Assembly: GCF_036884655.1 (NCBI RefSeq)
Contig: NC_088348.1
Span: forward strand, 22,061,501 to 22,125,500
Direction: 5' to 3'
DNA: 64,000 nt
Origin: Musa acuminata AAA Group
Lineage: Eukaryota > Streptophyta > Magnoliopsida > Zingiberales > Musaceae
Part shown: positions 1-10,860 of the stretch, one piece after another
Position numbering within the stretch: the stretch's first letter is position 1
Layout: every line of letters starts with the position of its first letter
The notes under the pieces: model-generated
The model's database searches: none
Told to the model about the DNA's origin: nothing
Seen by the model: only the letters and a program-made list of their open reading frames with translations
Translations under genes and position numbers: made by a program

Positions 1-2748
1 TTTCAATTAGGTCTAATAGCAACTTGTCATATTATTTTGCTGCTTGGTGTTATAGTAAACTACACTAATAGAAAACTAAACCAGACATGTTAAATAGGTA
101 GTGCATGCATAGCACGATCCATGTGACTTCAAAACTGCTGCTCAATCATTTAATCTCTTGGTTTCCATCACAACCATCTTCATGGTTATATCTCAAATCA
201 ACTCACGATGTTGGTGTGAATTGTACATTGTTAGAAAATATCTTCAACATTGCTATGAACATGTCCACTATATCTAGAAGGATTCATGTGGTGGTTCCAA
301 CATCACAATTTTATACATGCAATAAGTTTTCCATGGACCACAATTCCATTTGGCAGCCTAAAAAGCCTAAGCCTATGTCAATGGTTGCATTGGCATAATG
401 ATTACACACACCCTAAGCCTACAAGAAAGCATCATCTGTTAAAGAAGTTAATCGGTAAGACCAAGTTGGCTAATGTGATGTAGGCCTTTTAAGTCTCTTA
501 GGCTTCCACTAGTCTGCTCTCTATTACATAGCTTCCAAATTCTTTCTTGTTTGCTTAAACCACTGGGTGTATGAAAGAGAAAGTGACATTGCATGCCGAG
601 CATCATTTGGTTCGAATTACTGCATGTACTGACTAATTGTATATAGCCTATGACAAAAAATTCTTATCTAATCACCTATGGTGTTTGCCACCTCGTTGTT
701 ATTCTCATCCTCAATATGCAAGTCTATGTTGTTTAATCAACACTTAGGTCATCTCAGATTATTCTGATGAGATGATGATTTAACAGAAGCTTGTCACACA
801 GAATATACAGCAAGCAAAATATCAGCTTTTAATTTTTTGGGATGACATGCTCTGGTTGCCATGCCATTTATGGCTTGAGAGAGGGTTTTTTTTTTTTTTA
901 CTTGGTCATAGAAAAAGAAAAAGTTAATATCCACCATCAAGGTACATGATGTCTTTCCTAATCATTTATCATTGAGATACCTTCTTCGGTACACATAGCA
1001 TGACTCTTGTTCGATACCTTAGTAATTATCATTTATATTGAATCTCTATTAACTTGAACGTTGGGGGATCATGTGAGGTACCTCTCCTAAGTTGGCTGAG
1101 ATCAGAATCTAAATCAAAAACATATGTTAAGGAAGCAAAATTAGAAACACGTGAAGTATCCTACTCGGGCTCGAAACAAAGGCGACACCATTCCAATGAG
1201 GATCAGGCTGGATCAGGACTAACACATTGGATTAACGAAACCTAAATCGAAACTAACACTATTGATCGCACTCGAATTTCTGAAAATATCTGTTTAATTA
1301 CAGATCTAATAGTATCAGTTGGCAAAACAAGTATAATTATCTTTCTGTCTGTCTCAAAAGAAAATGTGGTTTCATTTTTTCGGATTTAGGAGAGTCGTAT
1401 TATGCTCTCTCTATCCAATTTTCTCTTTATCACCACTGGAATTTGCATGATAAGTTTCCTTTGGAACGAATCTCCATTCCTAAGCCCCTCCACGAGGGGT
1501 AGGAGTACTTCCTTTTGCTTCCTACTTCACCTGCTGCATTGCTGCGCCCATCCTGACAGTGATAAGCCATTGTAAAGGCAGTGTCAGATCATCTTATGCA
1601 AAAGATCCCAGTTGCAGACCATCAATCTGATGTGCTGTGAAACTTTTGTTTAAGCAGATTCATGGCTGGACATCCCAAGTTGACCCTGCCGACCTACAAA
1701 TCAACAGTTGTCCTTTAAGACGTACACACATGGCTGGTGATTGCTTGTTTGCTTGTTGCTGGCAGTCCAAGTTGGAACTATCAAGTGTCGTACTTTACCT
1801 TCTAAGTAACTTGGAAGGTGGAGAATGGGAAGCACTTGTAGCTGTCAAGTGGGTTAGTGGAAAAGCAGAGACACCTTGACAGATATGTATTGGGCCTACG
1901 GCTTTTGTTTTGATTATGCTCAGAATCAATGCCCGGTCATGCTTACTGCTCCTCTTGAGGTGGTGTTCATCCTCCAATCAATCGAATATTCAGCGTCATT
2001 TGTCACTCGATCGATGACTCCAAAGCATGAAAACGATAGGTTCAGTTCATCTTCCCCTCTCTTCTTCGGTCCTCTTTCGCTCAGTGCATTGCAGACTCTA
2101 CCTCCTACATGCTTAGGTTAGATGGATCTATGAGGTAGATGATGACGACGACGACGACCGTGTTCATGAAAGTTGTTCATGCCCCATCGTGTGTTCTCTG
2201 TGGCCTCTACATACCAGGTTGAATTGGAGCTCAGAGCTTGGAAGCATGATGAAGACCTGAACCAGCAAGTATGACAAGCTTGTCTCCTTGTGGAACGTTG
2301 AGTGCGTGCATCAGCTTCACACATCACTGCAGCTCATCTGTTTGATGAACCCGCTTCACAATGACCAGGTTAGGATGTTCTCCAGAGGCTTAGGAGGATT
2401 CTTAGAGCCATGCCATCTTTGTTATGCATGACATTAAAGTAATGGATACATACATGGTGCATTATAGTTGGATCATCCGACCTATTTGATAGACTCTACC
2501 ACCGCCCACGAGAAAAAGACCAGTTCCTTGTTCATACTGATGTCTACTATAAACTGCTACTTTATCATGAAAACCGTGTTTTCATAAGAATGTTTGGTTG
2601 CAAGTTGGTGAATGTTGATCTCTATGGTGCTTGCAGCTTGTAACATGAAGTATTTTATTGTCCTCACATGCATGACATCAGAATCATTGCCTCCTCAGAA
2701 TCTAGCAGATAAGACTTCATACCCATACTTCAGCTACGTTAGATTAGA
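1..2748. other. Intergenic DNA, no supported gene
   Basis: Both strands hold only short open frames without a recognisable family. A T-run lies near 886-899 and a short (GAC)n run at about 2143-2159. Nothing resembles the retrotransposon families found further right, so this is probably old host intergenic DNA. A decayed gene cannot be excluded. Confidence 0.5.
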
Positions 2749-3046
2749 TGTTGAAAATCATGATTGCAAAAAGAGATAGGAAGTCAAGTCGACTAAAAAT
2801 GTAAGAGATTTTATTAATAAAAGAAATCTGATTACGAACATACTTTGCAACTCATCTACTGCTTCTCTTAATCTAAATCCTCTTATAAGAGGAGACCATA
2901 TCAGTCTAGATTTATAGCATTTGAATTGATTAAGACTACAGTACAATTATATGTATATTAATCATCCAAGGTTAATTGAATTATTATCTCATCATTATCT
3001 TGAAATCTCCTATATTAGTTAAACTCTTATTAGTATTATTTTAACA
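2749..3046 (-). mobile_element. Degenerate Copia LTR (3' LTR, minus strand)
   Basis: Read on the minus strand this roughly 298-base block starts TGTTAAAATAATAC and ends TTTTCAACA, the TG...CA boundaries of an LTR. A purine-rich stretch (ATTATGAGGGC) lies immediately before it and the end of a Copia-like pol frame lies just upstream, as expected for a 3' LTR. No matching 5' LTR is visible, so this is a truncated remnant. Confidence 0.5.
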
Positions 3047-3050
3047 GCCC

Positions 3051-3135
3051 TCATAATGCTAATATAGTTTGTCCATTCAAAATAAAACAAAATTTCAACG
3101 ATAAAGGTTCAGTTAAAATATTTGTAGGCTGAAAT
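3051..3135 (-). pseudogene. Copia RNase H C-terminal remnant
   Basis: The minus strand reads a short frame with TNILTEPLS followed by KF and ending ILAL-stop, directly before the LTR at 2749-3046. Copia pol proteins end in a comparable ADILTKPLS...KF motif a few bases before the polypurine tract. Only the last 28 or so codons are recognisable. Further right the region is too decayed to translate. Confidence 0.45.
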
Positions 3136-3238
3136 CTTTTGCTGTAGTATTTAAAATTGTCATATTTTGAACGTCTATGATAGATTTAATTGTTGGGAGT
3201 CATAATTATTGACTTTTCAGAAAAATGTCTTCATCTTG

Positions 3239-3273
<35 letters not shown>

Positions 3274-3889
3274 TTATTTAGCGTTGATTTCTTTGAATCA
3301 GTTTTGTATCTTACTTATTTCTCAAAATTAAAGATTATACATTTCTTATTAGAACTTGAACTGAATGAAGTTTTAGATGATAAAGAATTACTACTTCCAA
3401 ACTTGTAGAATTTTCATTAGAAACATTAAGGTGTGACATTGAAGTCGAAGCGCACATATCTTTCTGTTCCAAGTTTGACACAGCACTAGCATTAGATTTA
3501 AAATAAACATTAATTCTAATGATTTAAATGTTGATTAAAAATTGCACGCAGAACTCATCATTATCATTGAGTACTATAATGTCAACATCTTCATTAACAT
3601 AACATTAGTAAGAATAATATGGACTTCTGAACTAAAATTGAAAAGGTCAAAAATATCTTTTTTCAATCTAGTTATATTGTGATATAAGTCTCACTGTACT
3701 TTACTTTAATTATAAAATTTCTCATATTTGGTGCATCATTAATGCATTGAGATATAAAATATAAATTTTTATATTTATCATTTCTCCCTACAAAAATTAG
3801 TTTATTGAGGTTAGTTGTTTGAAATAGAATATAATAATAAACCTTAAATTAGTTTTCTGATCATACATCTTATAATAATAATCCTTATA
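3136..3889. other. AT-rich decayed DNA, probable Copia interior
   Basis: No supported gene. The block lies between the Copia remnant and the host foldback arm and is probably residual Copia interior plus host DNA. Confidence 0.35.
3241..3270. repeat. (AT)15 microsatellite
   Basis: Thirty bases of uninterrupted alternating A and T. Confidence 0.95.
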
Positions 3890-4147
3890 TTTTAAGAAAC
3901 GTAGCATATAAGTTTCTCCCATTAGTTAATAAATATTAAAGTCTTCTTAAGTGGCTCATAATAAATTATTAATATAATGACATGTGTAATTTAAGTTTTT
4001 TTCTTTTAAATTGAGACATCCATCAATGACGAGATGAGGCGTTATTGTGGAAGTGACCACCATCAACAGCATTAAGCCGCTACTGCCTAGTAGGGCATCA
4101 TATGTATACAGCCCCTCCCGCACTAATGACGAGTTCAGGAGCTTCTA
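3890..4147 (+). repeat. Left arm of an inverted duplication
   Basis: This block aligns base by base with the reverse complement of about 30985-31255. Shared landmarks in the same order are an ACTCATAATAAA-like word, TATTAATATAATGAC, a T-run, TTGAGACATNCATCAATGACG, and AGGGCATCATATG. It covers the 5' flank and first ~40 codons of the DUF3537-like gene in the orientation opposite to the other three pieces. The arms diverge at 4147, where the minus-strand piece begins. Confidence 0.8.
4026..4147 (+). pseudogene. DUF3537-like N-terminal fragment (inverted copy)
   Basis: The ATG at 4026 aligns with the probable start codon of the opposite-strand copy at 31100. The fourth codon here is TGA, so this copy is dead. 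In the same frame it then reads KPLLPSRASYVYS and TNDEFRSF, matching KPLLPNRASYAHS and TNDELKSF in the other copy. It stops where the sequence switches strand, so only about 40 codons are present. Confidence 0.6.
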
Positions 4148-4149
4148 TA

Positions 4150-4504
4150 TATCACTTGCCAGCTCTAGGGCGCTTGCCACCACGTTGACCACCACGGCGT
4201 TGCCCGCACGAATGACACCCGCTTCAATCCCGACGAGTATCACCATACCTTATAAGCAACCTCCCCAATGAAGCATGGCATCACGAAGATAGAGAGCTGG
4301 TGGAAAGAGCGGTTGAGCTAGTCCATATAGTCCTCCTACGCCCACTCACTCTCCTTGACTAGCTTGTCAAGGAAGAGGAAACGACGAAAGCCGTAACGAC
4401 GAACGAAGGCGAAGAGGTAGAGGTAGGAGAGGGCGGAGGTGGAGATAAGGGAGAGCTGGACCACCATGTCATAAGTGCGACGGGTGAAGGCACAGAGGAC
4501 AAAG
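4150..4504 (-). pseudogene. DUF3537-family protein pseudogene, piece 3
   Basis: The minus strand reads TRRTYDMVVQLSL, then FVRRYGFRRFLFLDKL, a stop, LNRSFHQLSIFVMPCFIGE, VAYKVW-stop-YSSG and, after a frameshift near 4200, NVVASALELAS. From memory this order matches plant DUF3537 proteins, which are multipass membrane proteins of unknown function; no search was run. At least three in-frame stops and one frameshift make it non-functional. It continues in frame from piece 2 (16799-16868) once element E1 is removed. The C-terminal half of the family is absent: at about 4150 the sequence joins the inverted N-terminal copy. Confidence 0.6.
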
Positions 4505-5340
4505 TGTTGAATCTCATATTTTGATGGTGAAACCAATCGATAAGTGTTTATGTTTTAATCTGCGTTTTGAGTGACACAGGATGCTTCGATCAGGATGTGA
4601 CAATTAAAGCAGGAAATATCATGTTGGGCCGGAGGAACAAGTCAGAAGATTGAACATCGGGTCGGAGGACGATCGATGTATCGATAGAAGGCTTCAAGCC
4701 GTAGATTTGGACATCGGGCCAAGAAGAGTAGATATTGCGCCAAGGATATCGGAGTTACGGAGTCAACTGACCGATTGGGCAATAGGCCGCAGGAGAAGAC
4801 GATGCGCCAAAGAATCAGACGAAGCATCGAGAGACCAATGACATATTAGACAACTTGATTAATTCTTAGTATTAATTGTCTAGATCGAAGTATGTTTTTA
4901 CATGTGCAAGATTAACTATGATAGTAAGGCATGAAGCAAAATGAAGTCCCGAAGGCAAGAACATGATCACGTTGGGAGTTCGAGAGTTCGTCGGAAGTTC
5001 TAGCTGAACCAACCGAGAAGTCATGAAGCTTGCCAGAGAAGCACATTAGAACTCGCCAAGAAGATCATCGTGAAGTCTAGGAGCTTACCAGGAGTCCGCC
5101 AGAACATTGTCGAGAGATCATCGGAAGTTCGTCGGAAGCTTATCGAAAGAATGACATAGGGACTTGTTTAGCTTAGCAAATGTCTTAGGATTTCGTAGTT
5201 AGCACGTAATTGAGCTTGGATTTGGGCTAACCCAATTAGGGGCCAACTAAGCCCATGTAAGGACTATGTTGGGCCTAATAAGAGGCTCAAACAGTGCCCC
5301 AAGGAGTCTCACCGTCGTGGCACAGTCTTCGAGACTATGT

Positions 5341-5575
5341 CAGGCGGTGGTACCGCTAGTCTGGGTGGTTGTACCACCCTTGGTAGGGTGCTAAGCGGTG
5401 GTACCGCCCAGCACAGCACCCCAAGCGGTGGTACAGCCAGACCTGGGTAGTGGTACCGCCAGACCTAGGCGATGGTACCGCCAGACCTGGGCGGTGGTAC
5501 CGCCCAAGGCAGTGTCAGTCGAACTGACACTAGGTGGTGGTACCAGCCAACGTAGGCGATGGTACCGCCCATGCC
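5341..5575 (+). repeat. Array of GC-rich palindromic modules in the LTR
   Basis: About eight copies of a unit close to GGCGGTGGTACCGCC, separated by 10-20 base spacers such as AGACCTGG and CAGCACAGCACCC. Each unit is near-palindromic around GGTACC. The array sits just upstream of the TATA box. Spacers vary and there is no adjacent protein machinery, so it is an LTR regulatory or structural array. Confidence 0.75.
5511..5531. other. Short perfect hairpin in the E1 LTR
   Basis: Arms AGTGTCAGT and ACTGACACT enclose the loop CGA. The 3' LTR copy (16160-16180) has the same position with one arm changed. Confidence 0.6.
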
Positions 5576-5630
5576 CGGGGAACTGGGGGTCGAAAAGTTT
5601 TAGGCTCCAAGTTTGAATCAACTTGAAGCC

Positions 5631-5638
5631 TATAAATA
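5631..5638 (+). promoter_or_regulatory. E1 5' LTR TATA box
   Basis: TATAAATA in the context GAAGCCTATAAATACCCC. The same context occurs in every well-preserved family LTR, so transcription probably starts 25-35 bases downstream. Confidence 0.7.
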
Positions 5639-6128
5639 CCCCTCTCATCCCTGGTTAAAACTCACAAGCATAGAGAGATTAAAAGAGACAAAACACTACT
5701 GCGATTATAAGTTTATTCCCTCCTCTAGCTTAAACTTAGATTTCTGTTTAGAGAGAAGACTGAGTGCTTGTAAGGGTTATCTCCTAAACCCTGTAAAAGG
5801 AGAAGAGGGGTGTAAAAGGTGATTGGCCTTCACCTATTGAAGGAAGGCCTCTAGTGGACTCTGGTGACCTCATCGGAGGAGGAAGCCGAAAGTGGATGTA
5901 GGTCAGGATTGATCGAATCACTCTAAATCTCGGTTTGTATTTACATTCTGCTCTTTATCTTAACTGCAAACTGCCTCCGTTGCTTTACATCAACTATACT
6001 TCCATTTGCTCTCAAGTTAAAGATCTTTTCGAAACGATTTTCATACGAAGTCTTTTTAAACCGACGAAAGCTTTCCACTATACTAATTCACCCCCCACCC
6101 TCTTAGTGCCGACCCCAATCCTAACAAT

Positions 6129-6140
6129 TGGTATCAGAGC
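6129..6140 (+). other. E1 primer-binding site (tRNA-iMet)
   Basis: TGGTATCAGAGC two bases after the LTR end, complementary to the 3' end of plant initiator-Met tRNA. This is the usual primer site of plant Copia elements. Confidence 0.9.
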
Positions 6141-6176
6141 CATAGTTTTTTAATTTGGTTTAACACCCAAATAAAA

Positions 6177-7150
6177 ATGGCTCTTTTCGGCTTTCAAGAG
6201 GGTCATTCTCTCATTCGTCCCCCCTTTTTCAATGGGACGGACTACACTTATTGGAAAACTCAAATGAGAGTTTTCTTGCTTTCTTTGGATTTGAACTTAT
6301 GGAACATTATTGAATCTGGTTTTAAAATGTCTTCTCTTCCAATGAACCGTTGGAATGATTTGGAGAAGAAGATGTTTTCTCTAAATGCAAAGGCTATGAA
6401 TGCCTTATTTTACGCCTTAGATAAAACGAAGTTTAATCGGGTTTCTTTGTGCGAAACGACTTTCAATATTTGGCAAACTCTTGAAATCACACATGAAGGC
6501 ACAAGTAGTGTAAAAGATTCTAAAGTAAATTTTTTGATGCACGATTTTGAGATGTTTTGTATGGAGCCAAGAGAGACTATTGGAGACATATACACTCGTT
6601 TTACACATGTCGTCAATAGTCTAAAATAACTTGGTAAAAACTTATCGAATTTTGAACTCATTAACAAAATCTTAAGATCACTTTCTAAAACTTGGGAATC
6701 AAAAGTAATGGCAATACAAGAAACAAAAGATTTAAATATGTTTTCACTTGAAGAACTTATCGGTTCATTGATGACATATAAAATGGTGCACAATGCACAT
6801 GATGATCATGATGAATAAAACCACCTTCCAAAGAATAGGAAGAATTTGAGACATAGAACATTTGAAGACTACTCGAGCATAAGCTCAAGGGTGAACTTCA
6901 ACTCACTAAGAAATTTAAAAAGTTTATGAAATAAGAATTAAAGAATAAAAATAAACTTAAAAAGAATGAACCTACTTGCTTTGAACGCAAGAAGAACATA
7001 AAGTGGGATGAATCGAGCTCCTCCGAAGACGAGAAGAAAATCAACAAAGGCGAGGAGAAAATCAACAAAGGCGATGTGGCAAACTACGCTTTAATAGCCT
7101 TCGACGTTGAGGTAATAAAAAAGCCTTTAGTTTATTTTGAAATTACATAA
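6177..7150 (+). pseudogene. E1 gag (Sirevirus-like), degenerate
   Basis: This is the capsid-like protein of the element. The ATG at 6177 opens MALFGFQEGHSLIRPPFF, followed by NGTDYTYWKT and MRVFLLSLDLNLW, the N-terminal pattern of Copia gag (DUF4219/UBN2-type). Later conserved blocks are LEITHEGTSSVKDSK, ETIGDIYTRF and SLEELIGSLMTY. The frame is open for 150 codons, then stops at 6627 and again in the second half. The C-terminus has the acidic SSSSEDE motif, but the usual zinc knuckle is lost (only CFERKK remains). The family-wide end of the frame is FEIT-stop. It is the only plus-strand copy here with its start codon intact. Confidence 0.8.
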
Positions 7151-7554
7151 TGCTTCTCATGACTTATTTTTAATTTAGCTTTAATTTAGTTTAAGAAAAT
7201 TAAATATTTTTATTATATTTTTAATGAAAATACAAAAATAAAATTGGATCATGCTTACCTTTCCAATTATTTTAAAAATAATCATGAAAAATATATATTT
7301 TATGATAAACAAACATAATGATTTTGATTGAAAATATGAGATCATGTTTAATGATTTAATGATGCATAATGATGTTTTGAAACCATGTTTTGATGTCATG
7401 TATAATGATCATGCTTAATAAATTTATATTTCGAAATTATGCATAATGATTTTTGTAATTATCGAACTTTGCAATCTTTTGAAAGATCTTTTTCGGTGTT
7501 AATGAATGATGTATGGATTTAGCATAAAAGAAAAGAACAAGCATGTATGAAATC
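7151..7554 (+). other. E1 AT-rich interior, left part
   Basis: Non-coding AT-rich DNA continuous with 9304-10860 once the solo LTR is removed. The rejoined sequence matches the E3 interior near 24904-24960. Confidence 0.75.
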
Positions 7555-9298
7555 TGTTAGGATCAAGAGCACTAAGAGGGGGGGGGGGGGGGGTGAATTA
7601 GTGTAGCGGAAATCTTTTGACGATAAAAACGATTTCGGTGTGAAAGCCGATTCTAAGATTACTCTAACTTAAGATCAAGCGAGATGACGTTAAAGTCAAT
7701 CTATGAAGGCAGTTTGCAGTTATGATGAAAACCAAAATATAAGCGCAAACTGAAATATGACGTTCGTACGAATAAACTGATTTACGTCTAAATGCTGATT
7801 CGTAAATCACTTGATTAGGTGAGATGCAGCTTAAGCAAGGATATAAAGGCAGTTTGCAGTTAAGATAGAAATCAAAATGTAAACGCAAACTAAAATATGA
7901 TGATCGTACGAAAAACAGATTTACGTCTAAACGCTGATTCGGAAAGTGCAAAGCTTGAAACCCGATCGTATATGCACAAAAAGCAGTAAGCTTTAGAGGA
8001 GGTTTACAGTAAAGATAATATGCTCAAAGTAAATGCAAATCGAGATTTAGAGCGGTTCGGTCAATCTTCACCTACTCCACTTTTGGCTTCCTCCACCGAC
8101 GAGGTCACCGACGTCAACTAGAGGCCTTCCTTCAATAGGCGAAGGCCAACCACCCTTTTACAGTTTCACTCCTTTTGACGGGCTTAGGAGACAACCCTTA
8201 CAGAATTTTCTCTCCTCTCTTTACAGCTCAGAACTTGGAAGAAAAAAGGGAGAAGGACTTTTGGCCTTTACAATAATTTTGAACTCAAAAAATCACATAA
8301 CAAGATCAAGATTTCGGTGTGTATTGTGTTTTCTTTCCATGCTGAATGGGTGGGGTATTTATAGGCCCCAACCTAGTTCAAATTTGGAGCTTAAAACTGT
8401 CAATTCCCGAAATTCCGGGATCAGGCGGTTGCACCTCCTGACTGGAGCGGTTGCACCGCCTAGCAGAGCTCGAAGACTGAGCCTCCAAGCGGTGCTACCT
8501 CCTGTCAAGGGCGGTTGTACCTCCTGCCAGAGCTCGAAGACTGAGCTCAGGCGGTGCAACCTCCTGACTGAGGCGGTTGCACCGCTCAGCCAGTGCTCGG
8601 AGACTGAGCCCAGGCGGTGCCACCTCCTGTTAGGGGAGGTTGCACCGCCCAGTCTCGCTCGAAGACTGAGCCTAGGCGGTGCCACCACCTGGCTGGAGTG
8701 GTTGCACCTCCTAGTATCGCTCGAAGACTGAGCCCAGGCGGTGCAACCTCCTGCCTTGGGCGGTTCAACCGCTTGGCAGGGATCAGGGTCCGAATGGGTT
8801 GATCCATTCGGCCCAATTTGGGTTTTTCAGGGGCCCAATTGCCCCAAGATTAAGTTAATGGGATCACCTCTCATTTCCAACTTAATCATTATGCTAACTA
8901 CAATATTCCCTAAGACATTTACTGCAACTTGCTCCAGTGCGTCAATCGCTTCTTCCGGCGAGCTTCCGGCGAACTTCCATCGATCATCCGATGAACCCTC
9001 GGTGATGCTCCTACGGACTTCCGGCAAACTCCTGGACTTGCGACGATCCACTTGGCGAGTTCCGACGAGCTTCTTTGGCAAGCTCATGGACTTCTCGGAT
9101 TTGTTCCTACAGAACCTCCGACGACTGTCCGAACTTCCGTCGAACTCTCGAACTACCAACGTGATCATTGTCTTGACTCCGGCGCAACTCCTGCTGCATG
9201 TCTTACTTTCATCGTAGTTAATCCTGCACACTTATCTCAACATATGGGTTAGATAACAAATGACAATTGACTTCATCATCAAAATCTGAGATTCAACA
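7555..9298 (-). mobile_element. Solo LTR in E1, minus strand
   Basis: On the minus strand it begins TGTTGAATCTC (9298) and ends GATCCTAACA (7555). The flanks AAATC (7550-7554) and AAATC (9299-9303) form a perfect 5-base target-site duplication. There is no interior or second LTR, so it is a solo LTR left by LTR-LTR recombination. It carries the module type with core GGTTGCACC (about 8420-8790), a TATA box at 8356-8363, two U5 repeats (about 7690-7770 and 7845-7930) and a 17-base G tract near 7577. Confidence 0.9.
8356..8363 (-). promoter_or_regulatory. TATA box of the 7555-9298 solo LTR
   Basis: Minus-strand TATAAATA in the context GGGGCCTATAAATACCCC, as in the other LTRs. Confidence 0.65.
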
Positions 9299-10330
9299 AA
9301 ATCAATCAATGAGTTGAAACAAAAGGAGGAAAGCATTTTTCTTGAAAAAATTTCTTTTTCTCTATCTTATCAATTTTTCACTAAGAGACCAATAAAATTA
9401 TTTATGTCTTTTTAAATCTCTTGAAAGTAAGGTTTAGATTTTGATGATTTGAATTTTAAATTAGTTTTATCAAAATCATGATATTGATTTCTTGGAATAA
9501 CATGTGATTACCTTTGATGATCATTTTGATTATTTTGATTTATGGAATTTTGGATTCATGACTTGATCTTTCATTTGTTTATGAGATGGTTAAAATCTTT
9601 GTACCTTTGAATTATTCCCTTCTCCTTTCAATTTTTGAATTTATACATGTTATATGTTAAACATTTGAAACCATATTTTGGTATTAGACATATGTAAGAA
9701 ATGTTGATTTGACAAATTGAATGAGTTGAAAATGCATAATGATTTTTCTCTTGAATATAACTTGTGATATTTTTTATAAATCATCATCTTGATTTCTCGA
9801 TATTCAATATATGAAATTTTTCTATGAATCAAGATTCTTTCATGATATGATTCATCTTGGTATTCACTAAAAATGATATATTCAAATTAACCATGAGATG
9901 CTACTCCACATCTTGATAAATGACTTGAATTTTATTATGTAAAATTCCTTGCATTCATGAAATGTGTATCTCATCACCAAAATTCTCTTGATATTTTGAA
10001 TGTGACGAAATGAAATTATGCATGAAATGCAAATGAGAAGTTAATGATCATGCATGATAGGATATAATGAATTTTGACATTTAAATACCATCATTTGAAT
10101 AGCTATGATCATGTTGCGAAAATGATGTATCATGAATGCTTGAATATCATGTATGATATGCACATAGTGATGATTGATTTATTTATATCATGAATGAAAA
10201 ATGAAATGTATAGTTTTGAAAATGTGTATATTTTAATTTAAAAATATAATAATGCATAAATAAGATTGATACTTACCCTTGTTATAATTTGAAAATTGAT
10301 GTAAAGGGGCTTTCCTTCTTTTTGCCGATG

Positions 10331-10345
10331 ACAAAGGGGGAGAAA
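10331..10345 (+). other. E1 internal polypurine tract 1
   Basis: ACAAAGGGGGAGAAA, far upstream of the 3' LTR. Multiple PPTs of this form are a known Sirevirus trait. Confidence 0.7.
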
Positions 10346-10698
10346 GAGTTACTAATTAGCACATCTCAAAGAGAAAGATGTTAGCTTGCACAATTCAAGA
10401 ATGAAGCAAAATTTTGCTTGCTTGCACTTTGCAAAGGAAGCAAAAATGGCACTTCTTAAAAGAAAAGAAAGAGCTTGCTATCTTGAACATCACTAGGTTG
10501 CCTATCTTAAGAAACAAAAATAGCAAAAATGCTATTTTGCCTATCTCAAGAAAAGCAAACATGCTAAACTTGCACATCTTTAATTTTTGCTAGCTTCAAA
10601 TTGCATGATGATAAAACTTGATATTATGCTTTTCATGCAATGAGTTGAATTTATATCTTCTACACACATAAGAATTGTACTTCTCCTTTTTATTGAGG

Positions 10699-10712
10699 AC
10701 AAAGGGGGAGAA
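10699..10712 (+). other. E1 internal polypurine tract 2
   Basis: ACAAAGGGGGAGAA, the second copy, about 160 bases before the PPT proper. Confidence 0.7.
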
Positions 10713-10776
10713 GTATGTTGATGTCATGCATAATTTGATCATGACATATTACTTAGATTTTTGAAACCAAGAGTTT

Positions 10777-10838
10777 CTATCAATATAGCATATTGATAGA
10801 GGGAGTTTATTTAAACTCCGGGAGTTAAGATTAACTCC
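10777..10838 (+). other. E1 three-palindrome cluster before the 3' LTR
   Basis: Three inverted repeats in a row: CTATCAATAT / ATATTGATAG with a 3-base centre (10777-10799), GGAGTTT / AAACTCC (10802-10819) and GGAGTTAA / TTAACTCC (10821-10838). The same cluster recurs in E4 and E5 and partly in E2, E3 and E6. Confidence 0.8.
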
Positions 10839-10860
10839 GTCATCGATTGGTTGTCATCAT

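Larger units (their letters stand above)
4505..6126 (+). repeat. E1 5' LTR
   Basis: This 1622-base LTR has an AT-rich start, a central block of GC-rich palindromic modules (about 5341-5575), a TATA box at 5631, a U5 with a C-rich tract, and the terminal CTCTTAGTGCCGACC...CTAACA. It pairs with the interrupted 3' LTR 10876-16798. Confidence 0.85.
9304..10860 (+). other. E1 AT-rich interior, right part
   Basis: No gene. It has degenerate repeats built on words such as CTTGATTTCTCGATATT and GAATCAAGATC, then (10380-10620) words such as GCTAGCTTGCA and TCTCAAGAAAAGCAAA. Extra purine tracts lie at 10331 and 10699 and the palindrome cluster at 10777-10838. Confidence 0.7.

Noticed and set aside
1495..1509. 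Hairpin CCCCTC-CAC-GAGGGG as a terminator
   Set aside because: A six-base stem in plant intergenic DNA with no gene upstream; expected by chance.
1637..2121. 80-codon frames as a possible host gene
   Set aside because: No domain, no consistent frame, no splice-site pattern I can defend.
5341..5575. Looks like a CRISPR array: short palindromic repeats with spacers
   Set aside because: Repeats are inexact, spacers are short and partly shared, it recurs in every LTR at the same place, and the host is a plant.
6129..6140. TGGTATCAGAGC as part of a tRNA gene
   Set aside because: Only the 3' tRNA complement is present, adjacent to an LTR end; no cloverleaf around it.
6177..7150. Gag frame as a host gene of a UBN2/DUF4219 protein
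   Set aside because: It lies between a primer site and a PPT in every copy and is flanked by LTRs.
8261..8731. 156-codon plus frame across the solo LTR at 7555-9298
   Set aside because: It is the GC-rich module array read as protein, antisense to the LTR; similar frames occur on both strands of every array.
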